Source: Pelagibacteraceae bacterium AG-333-C14
GTDB taxonomy: Bacteria > Pseudomonadota > Alphaproteobacteria > Pelagibacterales > AG-422-B15
DNA length: 64,000 nucleotides
Direction of reading: 5' to 3'
Assembly (NCBI GenBank): GCA_003282485.1
Contig: QBZD01000001.1
Coordinates: 143,105 to 207,104 of the forward strand
The notes beneath the pieces were generated by a model, which did no database searches, was not told the origin of the DNA, and was given only the letters and a program-made list of their open reading frames with translations. The position numbers and the translations under genes are program-made. Positions 18,788 to 26,705 of the stretch are shown here, in pieces (the first letter of the stretch is position 1; each line of letters begins with the position of its first letter).

Positions 18788-18792
18788 GGGCG
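18766..18792 (-). terminator. GC-rich intrinsic terminator for the lysine-rich small gene (distal of two)
   Basis: Stem CGCCC/GGGCG extended by TAGT/ACTA around one mismatch, with a 7-nt loop. Read on the minus strand it is followed by six T, the form of a rho-independent terminator. It lies within the last codons and stop of carD (TAA at 18785-18787). Read on the plus strand it is followed by A, so it would not terminate carD. Confidence 0.6.
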
Positions 18793-18801
18793 CAAAAAAA
18801 A

Positions 18802-18821
18802 AGCATTGATTAATCAATGCT
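18802..18821. terminator. Perfect palindrome, probable bidirectional terminator between carD and the small lysine-rich gene
   Basis: AGCATTGATT followed by its exact reverse complement. On the minus strand it is followed by eight to nine T; on the plus strand by a T-rich tract. It therefore can end both carD transcription and the facing small gene, and is the proximal of two terminators for the latter. Confidence 0.65.
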
Positions 18822-18823
18822 AT

Positions 18824-18946
18824 TTATCTTTTCTTTTTTTTCTTTTTAGCTGGCTTCCTTTTAGCGGCTTTTTTCTTCTTTTTAGGAGCTGCTTTTTTCT
18901 TAGCTTTTTTCTTTGCCTTCGCAAAGATTACTTTAAGTTCCTCCAT
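18824..18946 (-). CDS. 40-residue lysine/alanine-rich, histone H1-like basic protein
   Basis: Short reading frame: MEELKVIFAKAKKKA followed by K/A runs such as KKKAAPKKKKKAAKR and a terminal lysine run ending in R, then TAA. More than half of the residues are lysine or arginine. A strong Shine-Dalgarno sequence (GGGGGGAG) sits about six bases before ATG, and two intrinsic terminators follow directly, so it looks like an independent and possibly well-expressed gene. The composition resembles bacterial H1-like tails (AlgP, HctB type) and the tail of adjacent carD, suggesting nucleoid or RNA binding; this is inference from composition only. An alternative is that it acts as a polyamine-like counter-ion for nucleic acid. 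Confidence 0.7.
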   Translation of the reverse strand: MEELKVIFAKAKKKAKKKAAPKKKKKAAKRKPAKKKKKKR

Positions 18947-19237
18947 AATTATCTCCCCCCATTTGGGTTTAGTTAGAGGTTAATTAATGAATCAAAAGTT
19001 TGATTCGTTATGTTCAATGATTAAACTTTTATTGAAAACTGTCAATTTCTCAATCTTTTCAAAGATTAACAGTAAAAATGTTAGAAAATTAAATTTATTT
19101 TAAATTATTAGTTTATTTATTTAAATACTTATACTCATTGAATTTTTTTTAATAAAAAAAACTTATTCTTTAAAATTTATAATTTTAAAACAAAAAAAGA
19201 AAAAAAAATTTGTTATAAGTTTATTTCTGATTAACGT
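18947..19237. other. AT-rich non-coding region with two inverted repeats
   Basis: This 291-bp space between the small lysine-rich gene and tRNA-Arg has no credible reading frame. It contains a perfect 8-bp inverted repeat at 18989-19006 (GAATCAAA, 2-nt spacer, TTTGATTC) in the 5' leader of the small gene, and a 7-bp inverted repeat at 19052-19067 (AATCTTT/AAAGATT) framed by ACTGT/ACAGT (from 19038). From 19081 on it is nearly pure A/T with long A runs, which suggests intrinsically bent DNA upstream of the tRNA gene. No small RNA family is recognised. Confidence 0.5.
19018..19045 (-). promoter_or_regulatory. Candidate promoter for the small lysine-rich gene
   Basis: On the minus strand a consensus -35 TTGACA (19045-19040) is followed after 16 nt by TAATCA (19023-19018), a weak -10. 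A start near 19011 would give a leader of about 65 nt that includes the perfect GAATCAAA/TTTGATTC hairpin. The -35 is convincing, the -10 is not. Confidence 0.35.
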
Positions 19238-19314
19238 GCGCTCGTAGCTCAGTAGGATAGAGCACAGGATTCCTAATCCTGGGGTCGGATGTTCGAATCA
19301 TCTCGAGCGCGCCA
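19238..19314 (+). tRNA. tRNA-Arg (anticodon CCT)
   Basis: Complete cloverleaf: acceptor GCGCTCG/CGAGCGC, D stem GCTC/GAGC, anticodon stem CAGGA/TCCTG with loop TTCCTAA (anticodon CCT, reads AGG), T loop TTCGAAT, discriminator G and encoded CCA. It lies alone, 13 bp before the end of convergent csaA. Confidence 0.95.
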
Positions 19315-19326
19315 ACAAAAATTTAT

Positions 19327-19680
19327 CTAGGCTATTTCAGAACCATTATCTACTAATTGACGCGGTTCCAAAAGTATCACTTCTTCCTTTTTATTTATGG
19401 CACCTAATACTAACACTTCTGACTCGACGCCTGCAATATTCCTATTTTCAAAATTGCAAACTGCAACAATTTGCCTATTAATTAACTCATCTATTGAATA
19501 ATTAGTGATTTGAGCAGAGCTGATTTTTATTCCTAATTCTGGACCAAAATCAATTGATAAAACATATGCTGGTTTTCTTGCTTTTATATTAATCTCAGCA
19601 GATTTAATGGTACCTGTCAAAATTTGTATTTTTTGAAAATCATCATATTTTACAATGCTTTTTTTATCTATGAGAGCCAT
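19327..19680 (-). CDS. csaA: CsaA-type tRNA-binding-domain protein
   Basis: 117-residue protein made of a single EMAP/Trbp111-type OB fold, the tRNA-binding domain also found at the C-terminus of MetRS and PheRS beta. Family motifs are YDDFQKIQILTGTI, PAYVLSIDFGPELGIKISSAQIT and RQIVAVCNFENRNIAGVESEVLVLG. CsaA proteins have reported chaperone/secretion activity in Bacillus; the alphaproteobacterial role is unknown. Divergent from rpoH over about 70 bp. Confidence 0.9.
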   Translation of the reverse strand: MALIDKKSIVKYDDFQKIQILTGTIKSAEINIKARKPAYVLSIDFGPELGIKISSAQITNYSIDELINRQIVAVCNFENRNIAGVESEVLVLGAINKKEEVILLEPRQLVDNGSEIA

Positions 19681-19711
19681 ATTGGCAGTTGTTTATAGCC
19701 TTTATTGTTTG

Positions 19712-19742
19712 ATTCAATTTGTAATTATTAATTCAATTTGTA
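19712..19742 (+). repeat. 12-bp direct repeat in front of rpoH
   Basis: ATTCAATTTGTA occurs at 19712-19723 and again at 19731-19742, a 19-bp step, just before the rpoH start. It could be a chance AT-rich duplication or paired regulator half-sites on one face of the helix spaced nearly two turns. No known motif is matched. Confidence 0.4.
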
Positions 19743-19752
19743 TTTTAGCAAC

Positions 19753-20619
19753 ATGTCAAGTTTTGATGATACAAATGAAATGAAAGCTTTTACTAAAAAA
19801 GCCATGTCAATTCCTCTTTTAGCTGAAGAACACGAAAAAGTTTTAGCTAAAAAGTGGATTGAAAAGAAGGATGAGAGTGCTCTTCACGAACTTACACAAT
19901 CTCATATAAGATTAGTAATTGCTTTTGCAGTAAAATATAAAAATTATGGATTAAACCTCAGTGACCTAATTCAAGAAGGTAACATAGGATTAATGAAAGC
20001 CGCTGAAAGGTTTCAGCTCGATAAAGAAGTTAGATTTTCTACTTATGCAGGTTGGTGGATAAGGGCTTCAATTCAGGATTTTGTTCTTAAGAATTGGTCA
20101 TTGGTAAGAATAGCTACCACATCAAAGCAAAAAAGCCTTTTTTTCAATCTAAGAAAGTTAAAACATAAAATTCATCAAACTGAGCATGGATCAATTGACT
20201 TTAGAACAGCTCAAGGAATTGCAAGTGATTTAAATATATCCACGTCTGACGTGATTAAGATGGACAGCCGAATAAGCCAGAACGATAGCTCTTTAAACCA
20301 TAAAATTAATGATGAAAGCCAAAGTGAATTTATGGAATTAATTGAAGATGAGGAAGCACGACCTGATGATAAGGTTTTCGAAAAGGATCAAGTAAATTTC
20401 AAAAAGGAATTAATTAAACGCTCCCTTGAGATACTAGATGACAGGGAAACTAGAATTATTAAAGATCGTCACTTAATTGAAGATACTAAAACTCTAGATA
20501 TACTAGGAAAAGAACTTAAGATTTCAAAAGAAAGAGTTAGACAGATAGAAAAAGGTGCGATGATGAAGTTAAAATCATATATTGCGAATTCTCAAAGCAA
20601 AGATCTTCTTTTCAGCTAA
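19753..20619 (+). CDS. rpoH: RNA polymerase heat-shock sigma factor (sigma-32)
   Basis: Group 3 sigma factor directing transcription of chaperone and protease genes. Region 2 shows HIRLVIAFAVKYKNYGLNLSDLIQEGNIGLMKA and FSTYAGWWIRASIQDFVLKNWSLV, followed by the RpoH-specific TTSKQKSLFFNLRKLK; region 4 ends with ISKERVRQIEKGAMMKLK. The longest frame begins at TTG 19738, but ATG 19753 fits the family N-terminus (SIPLLAEEHEKVLAKKW near residue 20) and is preferred. 288 residues is normal. Stop overlaps convergent FAD-oxidoreductase by 8 nt. Whether this is the only rpoH copy is unknown. Confidence 0.93.
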   Translation: MSSFDDTNEMKAFTKKAMSIPLLAEEHEKVLAKKWIEKKDESALHELTQSHIRLVIAFAVKYKNYGLNLSDLIQEGNIGLMKAAERFQLDKEVRFSTYAGWWIRASIQDFVLKNWSLVRIATTSKQKSLFFNLRKLKHKIHQTEHGSIDFRTAQGIASDLNISTSDVIKMDSRISQNDSSLNHKINDESQSEFMELIEDEEARPDDKVFEKDQVNFKKELIKRSLEILDDRETRIIKDRHLIEDTKTLDILGKELKISKERVRQIEKGAMMKLKSYIANSQSKDLLFS

Positions 20620-21718
20620 CTAATTCAACAATATGTTCTCCCAAGACTAAAGAAGAAGTTAAACCAGGAGACTCAATTCCAAAAAGATTTATTAAATTTT
20701 TAATATTGTGAATTTCTTCACCTTGTATTATGAAATCACTCTTACCTTCTCCACGATTTTTCAACTTTGGCCTTACTCCCGAATAGCCTTTTTTTAATAA
20801 GCCCTTATCAAAAGTAGGTATATATTTTCGGATATCATTATAAAAAGATTCAAGTCTATTCTCATCTACATCATAATTTATTTCATCAATCCATTCTACA
20901 TCTGGACCAAATCGTACTTGCATACCAATATCTAAACCTAAATGTAAGCCAAGACTTGCTTCATTTGGTATAGGATAAATTAAGTGCCTAATATTTAAAT
21001 CTTTACTGGTCTCGAAATAATTTCCCTTAGCGAAGTATGTCTTTGGAATTAGTGTTTTATCCATGGAGGATATTGATTTGGCAACATCTTCAGCATAAAG
21101 ACCCGCTGCATTGATTAAAATTGAAGACTCAATTTTAATTTCATTATCTTCGTTAAGAACTGTTGAGACATGGAAATTATTCTTTAGCTCAGATTTAATA
21201 AATTTACTATTGTAGGCAATGCTTCCTGATAACTCTAACTCTCCTAGATATGATCTCATTAATGATGCTTGGTCAACAATGCCTGAAGATGGAACAAACA
21301 ATGCTTCCTCACATTCTACTAGCGATTCCACCTGAGAAACATAATCTCCAGTCACTCTCTTTATTCCTTCAACACCATTATCCCCTGCTTTTTCATATAT
21401 CTCATCAAGCTTTGGGATTTCGTCTTTTGAACAAGCCACAATAAATTTACCTGTATTGAAGTGTGGGATCCTAAATTTATTACAGTATTCATAAATACGT
21501 TTATTTCCAGGAGCGCAAAATTTTGCTTTTAATGAATTCTGATCGTAATAGACACCAGCGTGAATTACACCACTGTTTCTTGAACTTGTTACTGAACCAA
21601 AAGTATTCTCTCTTTCAACGACTAGTACGTCCCTTCTTCCAGCAGCAAAAGTCTTAGCAATTGCCAACCCAACAACTCCTCCTCCTATAACTAATACGTC
21701 TACAAAATTATTACTCAT
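20612..21718 (-). CDS. lhgO: FAD-dependent oxidoreductase, L-2-hydroxyglutarate dehydrogenase-like
   Basis: DAO-fold flavoenzyme of 368 residues resembling LhgO/YgaF, which oxidise L-2-hydroxyglutarate to 2-oxoglutarate and feed electrons to the membrane quinone pool. Visible are the N-terminal FAD motif VIGGGVVGLAIA, VVERENTFGSVTSSRNSGVIHAGVYYD, the GLYAEDVA segment and the C-terminal NLFGIESPGLTSSLVLGEHI. The RNSGVIHAGVYY block is a hallmark of this subfamily; exact substrate is inferred. The next gene overlaps its start by 4 nt (ATGA), so it is the second gene of a pair with the acetyltransferase. Confidence 0.85.
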   Translation of the reverse strand: MSNNFVDVLVIGGGVVGLAIAKTFAAGRRDVLVVERENTFGSVTSSRNSGVIHAGVYYDQNSLKAKFCAPGNKRIYEYCNKFRIPHFNTGKFIVACSKDEIPKLDEIYEKAGDNGVEGIKRVTGDYVSQVESLVECEEALFVPSSGIVDQASLMRSYLGELELSGSIAYNSKFIKSELKNNFHVSTVLNEDNEIKIESSILINAAGLYAEDVAKSISSMDKTLIPKTYFAKGNYFETSKDLNIRHLIYPIPNEASLGLHLGLDIGMQVRFGPDVEWIDEINYDVDENRLESFYNDIRKYIPTFDKGLLKKGYSGVRPKLKNRGEGKSDFIIQGEEIHNIKNLINLFGIESPGLTSSLVLGEHIVELVS

Positions 21719-22203
21719 ATAATTTTCTTTATCATTAATGATACTTTCTTTGTTTCATTTTCTGTAAGCTGATATCCAACATTTTCATAGTTGAGGCTTT
21801 CATGAAATTTTTTTGATATAGGGTTTGGTGGCTCAATATTAAATTCACATGCGATTAATTCATACTCACTAATGTATTTTTCTAAGTCTAGATATAGACT
21901 TTTTCCAATACCGTTTTTCTTAAACTCATCCACAATTACAATTCTATCGATATAAGCAAACTTTTCATACCTTCCACTAAACCATTTATAGTTTAAGCTT
22001 TTATAATCAAGTCCTGATGGCAAAACTAATAAAAAACCAGAAATGGCGCCGTGAGAATTCTCAGCTATTTTGAAATATAGTTTTCTATTAAGAAACCACT
22101 CAAATTCATTATAGGATACATAATTGACTGCTGGAATTGCAGACTCATTAATTCGTACAATCTTATCTATATCAGAATGTTCAGCATCTCTTAACGTAAA
22201 CAT
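21715..22203 (-). CDS. GNAT-family acetyltransferase
   Basis: 162 residues with the GNAT fold: N-terminal LRDAEHSDIDKIVRINESAIPAV, central IDRIVIVDEFKKNGIGKSLY holding the acetyl-CoA pyrophosphate loop, and HESLNYENVGYQL near the end. Substrate unknown. It shares a 4-nt ATGA overlap with the downstream FAD oxidoreductase and sits 1 nt after the upstream thioesterase, so the thioesterase, GNAT and oxidoreductase are probably one transcript. Confidence 0.85.
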   Translation of the reverse strand: MFTLRDAEHSDIDKIVRINESAIPAVNYVSYNEFEWFLNRKLYFKIAENSHGAISGFLLVLPSGLDYKSLNYKWFSGRYEKFAYIDRIVIVDEFKKNGIGKSLYLDLEKYISEYELIACEFNIEPPNPISKKFHESLNYENVGYQLTENETKKVSLMIKKII

Positions 22204-22204
22204 T

Positions 22205-22642
22205 TTAACAAGTTACATTATAATTTTCGACAAAGAGCTTTGGCATCCTTACTGGCTTAAAATTATTGAGACTTATGCAAGCGTAATCAACAAAAGAGGT
22301 GAAAATTGTTTGATCTTTAGCTATGTTAATAACTTGAAAAAATCTACTTAATCTAATTTTTTTATCAGTTGAAATAATCCAAGTTGAAATAGCCACTTGG
22401 TCTCCTTCAAACAAAGATCCTGTAAAACTATTTTCACTTTTTATTACAACACAAGCACATTTCAAATCTTCATATACCTTTGGAGTAATACCTAATCTTG
22501 CTGAGTGTTTCCAGCTTACAATTTCACACCAATTTAAATAAACTTTATTGTTAACGTGGCCAAGGATATCAATATCTTCTTTTGTAACAGTAAATTCTTC
22601 AATAAACGGATTTTTATATTTCCAATTTAAATTTTCTAACAT
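22205..22642 (-). CDS. 4HBT-type acyl-CoA thioesterase (hot-dog fold)
   Basis: 145 residues with the 4-hydroxybenzoyl-CoA thioesterase pattern DILGHVNNKVYLNWCE, followed by strands VVIKSENSFTGSLFEGDQV and a final FTSFVDYACISL. Such enzymes hydrolyse acyl-CoAs of varied chain length; the substrate cannot be read from sequence. It follows ispH by 2 nt on the same strand. It is not the CitE-type malyl-CoA thioesterase of the ethylmalonyl-CoA pathway. Confidence 0.83.
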   Translation of the reverse strand: MLENLNWKYKNPFIEEFTVTKEDIDILGHVNNKVYLNWCEIVSWKHSARLGITPKVYEDLKCACVVIKSENSFTGSLFEGDQVAISTWIISTDKKIRLSRFFQVINIAKDQTIFTSFVDYACISLNNFKPVRMPKLFVENYNVTC

Positions 22643-22644
22643 TA

Positions 22645-23586
22645 TTAATTTCTGACTTCCTTAGGAAGTTTAAATTGAACATCTTCCTCACCAAGTGAAA
22701 CATTCTCAATGTCTAATGAATAGTTTTTTTGAAATTTTGAAATTATATTTTCTACTAAAATTTCTGGTACCGATGCTCCTGACGATATTCCAATAATATT
22801 ACTTGAAGAATAATTACTTAAATTAAGACTTTCTGCATTTTCTAACAAATGAGAGTTAATACAGCCTGCTTTTTTTGCTACCTCGACGAGTCTGTTCGAA
22901 TTAGATGAATTCTTAGACCCAACTACAATAAATGCATCACACTTATCAGCATATTCTTTAATGGCCTTTTGCCTATTTGAAGTAGCATAACATATGTCTT
23001 CTTTTGGGGATGACTCAATATTTGGAAATTTTTTACGTAATTCGTTGATAATGTTTTGGGTATCATCAATAGACAAGGTAGTTTGAGTTAAGTAAGCAAT
23101 TTTATCATTTCCAGAAAAATTAAGTTCATCTATATCATTTATAGTTTCTACTAAGTAAATAGCATCTTGAGGCAATTGACCCATAGTTCCTTCTACTTCG
23201 GGATGGTTCTTATGTCCTATTAAAATAATTTTGAAGCCTAATTTATAAAACTTGTCTGCCTGCACGTGCACCTTTGTGACCAGTGGACAAGTAGCGTCTA
23301 TAATAGTTTTATTATTATCTTTTGCATAATTAGTAATCTTTTTTGAGACTCCATGTGCTGAAAATATAATTGGTCTATCTTTTGGAGCATCTTCAATATT
23401 CTTTAAAAACACTGCTCCTTTTTTAGTTAAATCGTCGATCACATGCTTATTGTGAACAATTTCGTGATTTACATATACTGGTGATCCATATTTTTTAAGT
23501 GTTTCTAATACAACATCAATAGCTCTAGTAACTCCTGCACAAAAGCCTCTTGGCGAAACTAAAATTATTTTCTTACTATTATTCAT
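22645..23586 (-). CDS. ispH: 4-hydroxy-3-methylbut-2-enyl diphosphate reductase
   Basis: Last step of the non-mevalonate isoprenoid route: reduces HMBPP to IPP and DMAPP with a 4Fe-4S enzyme. The three cluster cysteines are present in SPRGFCAGVTRAI, DATCPLVTKVH and EDICYATSNRQ, along with IIFSAHGVS and GISSGASVPE. The frame can be extended to a TTG at 23595, but ATG 23586 places the conserved PRGFCAG block at the normal distance from the N-terminus. It is the lead gene of a minus-strand run with the thioesterase, GNAT and FAD oxidoreductase. Confidence 0.95.
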   Translation of the reverse strand: MNNSKKIILVSPRGFCAGVTRAIDVVLETLKKYGSPVYVNHEIVHNKHVIDDLTKKGAVFLKNIEDAPKDRPIIFSAHGVSKKITNYAKDNNKTIIDATCPLVTKVHVQADKFYKLGFKIILIGHKNHPEVEGTMGQLPQDAIYLVETINDIDELNFSGNDKIAYLTQTTLSIDDTQNIINELRKKFPNIESSPKEDICYATSNRQKAIKEYADKCDAFIVVGSKNSSNSNRLVEVAKKAGCINSHLLENAESLNLSNYSSSNIIGISSGASVPEILVENIISKFQKNYSLDIENVSLGEEDVQFKLPKEVRN

Positions 23587-23626
23587 ACTAGTCAAATTTA
23601 CAAATTTCTTTATATAGTATTTCTAT

Positions 23627-25918
23627 ATGAATATAGAAAATATAGTTGAAAAATTTACTAGTGTCATAATATCCCATAAAATTAAAACTATTACGTTAGC
23701 AATAGTGCTTGTTTTACTTGCTACTTCTGGTGTGCGTTTTTTAGAAACTCCTGCTGGTTACAGATCTTTTGTTGAAAATGATCAGCAGAATTACCAAGAT
23801 ATACTTAATATAGAAGAAAAGTACGGCACGATTGATACGCTTACTTTTGTGATAAAGCCCAAAAGTGGTGAAATTTTTCAGAAAAATGTTCTTAAAGTCA
23901 TAGATGAATTGACGGAATTATCATGGAAAGCTCCATACTCATCAAGAGTTAGTTCATTGACGAATTATCAATATACAACCGTTGATGGTGACGACATAAA
24001 CATTAGTGACTTCATAAGTGACATAGACTCACTTACTGATAATGAATTATTAGATTTAAAAAACCTAGCGTTAAAAGAAAAAAATGTAGTAAACTTTATA
24101 TTATCGAAAAGTTCAAAAGTAAGCTTTGTAAATATTACACTTGATGTACCTATTGGGATTGACTTCATTGAACCAATAGCATTTGCAGAAGAACAAAAAA
24201 AATTATTTAATGAAAAAAATCCTGACATCTTTGTAACTGTAGCAGGCTCAGCTAGATTTTCTCAGAACTTTCAAGAAACAGCTCAAAGTGATGCTACTAA
24301 TATGTACCCTGCATTCCTAGTTCTTATAATCATACTCTCATATATACTTTTAAGGTCAGTGTCTGCATCGCTACTATCACTTATTGTTATTTTTCTATCA
24401 ATTCTACCTTCAATGGGCTCTGCTGGATGGCTAGAGTATCAAGTTTTACCTCCTTTAATTATTGCACCTATAATTATACTTACTATTGCTTTAGCTCATG
24501 CTATTCACATTCTTTCAATAGCACTTTCTAATATGAATGAAGGAATGCAAAAGGATAAGGCAATTATAGAAAGTATGAAAATTAACTTTATGCCAGTATT
24601 CTTAACAAGTTTTACAACTGCTGTGGGTGTTGCTGGAGTAAATTTTGGAAATATTCCGGCATTTAGTCAAATGGCAAATGCTGTTGTATTTGGTGCTGCC
24701 TACAGCTTTGTATTATCTGTTACAGTATTGCCAGCATTATTTATGATGATGCCGATAAAGTCTGATGGTAAGAATAATATTATTTTGCCTGCCTTGCATG
24801 CATTGGGCAATTTTATTTTTAAATTTAAATATTATGTAATCACTTTTATATCTCTGATCACAATTTATTTAATTTCACTGATACCAACGCTATATTTTGA
24901 TGATGACTTTGATGCTTACTTTGATCGCGTTGATGACTGGGTTGAAGTTAAGAATATTGTTAACGATGAATTTGGTAGTTCGTTTTTTATTTTTGCTAAT
25001 ATGGATTCAGGAGAAGTAGATGGCATTACTGATCCAAATTATTTAAAAAAACTTGACGATTTTGCAAGTTGGCTTGAGAGTCAAGATGAGGTTGTTACAG
25101 TTGCTACAGTTGCGGATGTTATAAAAACCCTGAATAAAAATATGAACGAAGGGTTAGAGGAGTTTTATTCAATACCAGATAATAAATCATTAAATGCACA
25201 ATATTTCTTAATGTATGAATTTTCAGTACCTTATGGAATGGATCTAAAAGATCAAATGACTGCCAACAAGTCAGAATCACGTTTACTTATAAGACTTAAT
25301 AACTTTACCTCTATTCAATCTAGAGATTTTCATCAAAGGACCAAAGAGTGGATAAAAAATAATCTTGGCTCCTATCAATCTGATGGAATTGTTGGCATAC
25401 CTGTGATGTTCCCATACGTATATCAAGAAAATACGAACGGACTTCTAAGGGGACTTATTTTTTCTTTTGGAATAATAATTGTTGTAATTGGCATTACACT
25501 CAGAAGCATTAGGTTCGGACTAATTAGTGTGGTTCCTAATGTTGTTCCCTTTGTTCTTGCCTATGGTGTACTGTCACTTTTTACCAAAATAGTAACTTTC
25601 AGTCATACTGTTGCCATTTTAATTGCCATTGGTCTTGTGGTAGATGCAACAATTCATTTCTTAACAAAATTTAAAAAAGCAAACGTGATGAATTTGTCAT
25701 CATACGACGCAATCCAATATTGCTATAAATATGTTGGCTACCCAATCATTGTTGCATCAGTTTGCCTTTTTTGTGGATTTCTATTCTTACTTCAGTCAAG
25801 CTTTCAGACGAATTACGTGTTAGGTGGAATGTGTGCATTAATAATTTTACTTGCACTGATAATCGACCTATTATTGCTGCCATCACTGTTATTAATCTTC
25901 GGAAATAAATCAAAATGA
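23627..25918 (+). CDS. RND-superfamily (MMPL-type) membrane transporter
   Basis: 763-residue inner-membrane protein with the RND plan: a first membrane helix (about 18-36), a large periplasmic loop (about 40-225), five to six clustered helices (about 226-375), another helix (about 396-415), a second periplasmic loop, and a last cluster (about 605-758). HAIHILSIALSN and GLVVDATIHFLTKF mark the two symmetrical membrane regions. It is smaller than tripartite drug pumps and resembles hydrophobe exporters of the MMPL/HpnN class. The next gene overlaps its stop by 4 nt. Substrate is likely a lipid or other hydrophobic molecule, inferred from the LolA-like partner. Confidence 0.88.
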   Translation: MNIENIVEKFTSVIISHKIKTITLAIVLVLLATSGVRFLETPAGYRSFVENDQQNYQDILNIEEKYGTIDTLTFVIKPKSGEIFQKNVLKVIDELTELSWKAPYSSRVSSLTNYQYTTVDGDDINISDFISDIDSLTDNELLDLKNLALKEKNVVNFILSKSSKVSFVNITLDVPIGIDFIEPIAFAEEQKKLFNEKNPDIFVTVAGSARFSQNFQETAQSDATNMYPAFLVLIIILSYILLRSVSASLLSLIVIFLSILPSMGSAGWLEYQVLPPLIIAPIIILTIALAHAIHILSIALSNMNEGMQKDKAIIESMKINFMPVFLTSFTTAVGVAGVNFGNIPAFSQMANAVVFGAAYSFVLSVTVLPALFMMMPIKSDGKNNIILPALHALGNFIFKFKYYVITFISLITIYLISLIPTLYFDDDFDAYFDRVDDWVEVKNIVNDEFGSSFFIFANMDSGEVDGITDPNYLKKLDDFASWLESQDEVVTVATVADVIKTLNKNMNEGLEEFYSIPDNKSLNAQYFLMYEFSVPYGMDLKDQMTANKSESRLLIRLNNFTSIQSRDFHQRTKEWIKNNLGSYQSDGIVGIPVMFPYVYQENTNGLLRGLIFSFGIIIVVIGITLRSIRFGLISVVPNVVPFVLAYGVLSLFTKIVTFSHTVAILIAIGLVVDATIHFLTKFKKANVMNLSSYDAIQYCYKYVGYPIIVASVCLFCGFLFLLQSSFQTNYVLGGMCALIILLALIIDLLLLPSLLLIFGNKSK

Positions 25919-26703
25919 AAATTTATTCTTTCTTATTTATACTAATTCTAACATTTAATTTTTCTTCGTTTGCGGAAACAGATGAAGAAATAGGTTTGAA
26001 AATAGCAAAAGAAGCTTATGAAAGTACACGAGGATATATAGATAGTACATCAGAGCAATTAATGATTCTAATTGATCCAAAAGGTAATGAGGTCATTCGA
26101 GAAATTTCAGGTAAAAATTTAGAAAACATGGACCCAGATGATGGTGATAAATCATTAATTTTCTTTAATAAACCTAAAGATGTCGAAGGCACAGTAATGC
26201 TTTCACATACACATGTGAATGATGATGATGATCAATGGCTTTATCTTCCCGCCTTAGGCAGAGTAAAAAGAATTTCGTCTAGCAATAAATCAGGGGCGTT
26301 TATGGGAAGCGAAATTTCATTTGAAGACTTTTCAGGTTTAGATTACAGAAAATACGACTGGAAATATTTAGGTGAAGAAAACTATGAAGGTGAGGTGTGC
26401 TATAAACTTGAGTCTTATCCTAAGTATGAAAATTCTGGGTACACAAAGAGAATTGGTCTTACAGACGAGTTGTTAAGAGCTCGAAAAATTGAGTATTATG
26501 ATAGAAAAGGCGATCTCCTAAAGACTATATATTTTGAGGATCATAAATTATACAACGATGCTATCTGGTTTGCAGATACTTTTCGTGTTGTAAATCATCA
26601 AAATGACAACTCAACTATTTATAAATGGGAAAATCGTCAATTAAATATAGGACTAAATAAAAAGGACTTTGAGAAATCCAGTTTGATGCGTTTAGCTGAT
26701 TAA
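25915..26703 (+). CDS. LolA-like outer-membrane lipoprotein-sorting family protein
   Basis: 262 residues with a signal peptide (about 1-20, ending FSSFA) and one periplasmic domain of the LolA_like type often annotated as outer membrane lipoprotein-sorting protein. Family blocks are LIFFNKPKDVEGTVMLSH, DDQWLYLPALGRVKRISS, SGAFMGSEISFEDFSGLD and RIGLTDELLRARKIEYYD. The LolA fold carries acyl chains in a beta-sheet groove. It overlaps the RND gene by 4 nt, and relatives are regularly encoded between an RND protein and an outer-membrane protein, so it likely shuttles the transporter's cargo across the periplasm. Confidence 0.87.
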   Translation: MKIYSFLFILILTFNFSSFAETDEEIGLKIAKEAYESTRGYIDSTSEQLMILIDPKGNEVIREISGKNLENMDPDDGDKSLIFFNKPKDVEGTVMLSHTHVNDDDDQWLYLPALGRVKRISSSNKSGAFMGSEISFEDFSGLDYRKYDWKYLGEENYEGEVCYKLESYPKYENSGYTKRIGLTDELLRARKIEYYDRKGDLLKTIYFEDHKLYNDAIWFADTFRVVNHQNDNSTIYKWENRQLNIGLNKKDFEKSSLMRLAD

Positions 26704-26705
26704 TT

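Noticed and set aside
19738-19752. TTG 19738 as rpoH start
   Set aside because: Falls in the upstream direct repeat; ATG 19753 fits the family N-terminus.
22205-22642. 4HBT thioesterase as the malyl-CoA thioesterase of the ethylmalonyl-CoA pathway
   Set aside because: The known malyl-CoA thioesterase is a CitE-family paralogue of Mcl1, not a hot-dog enzyme.
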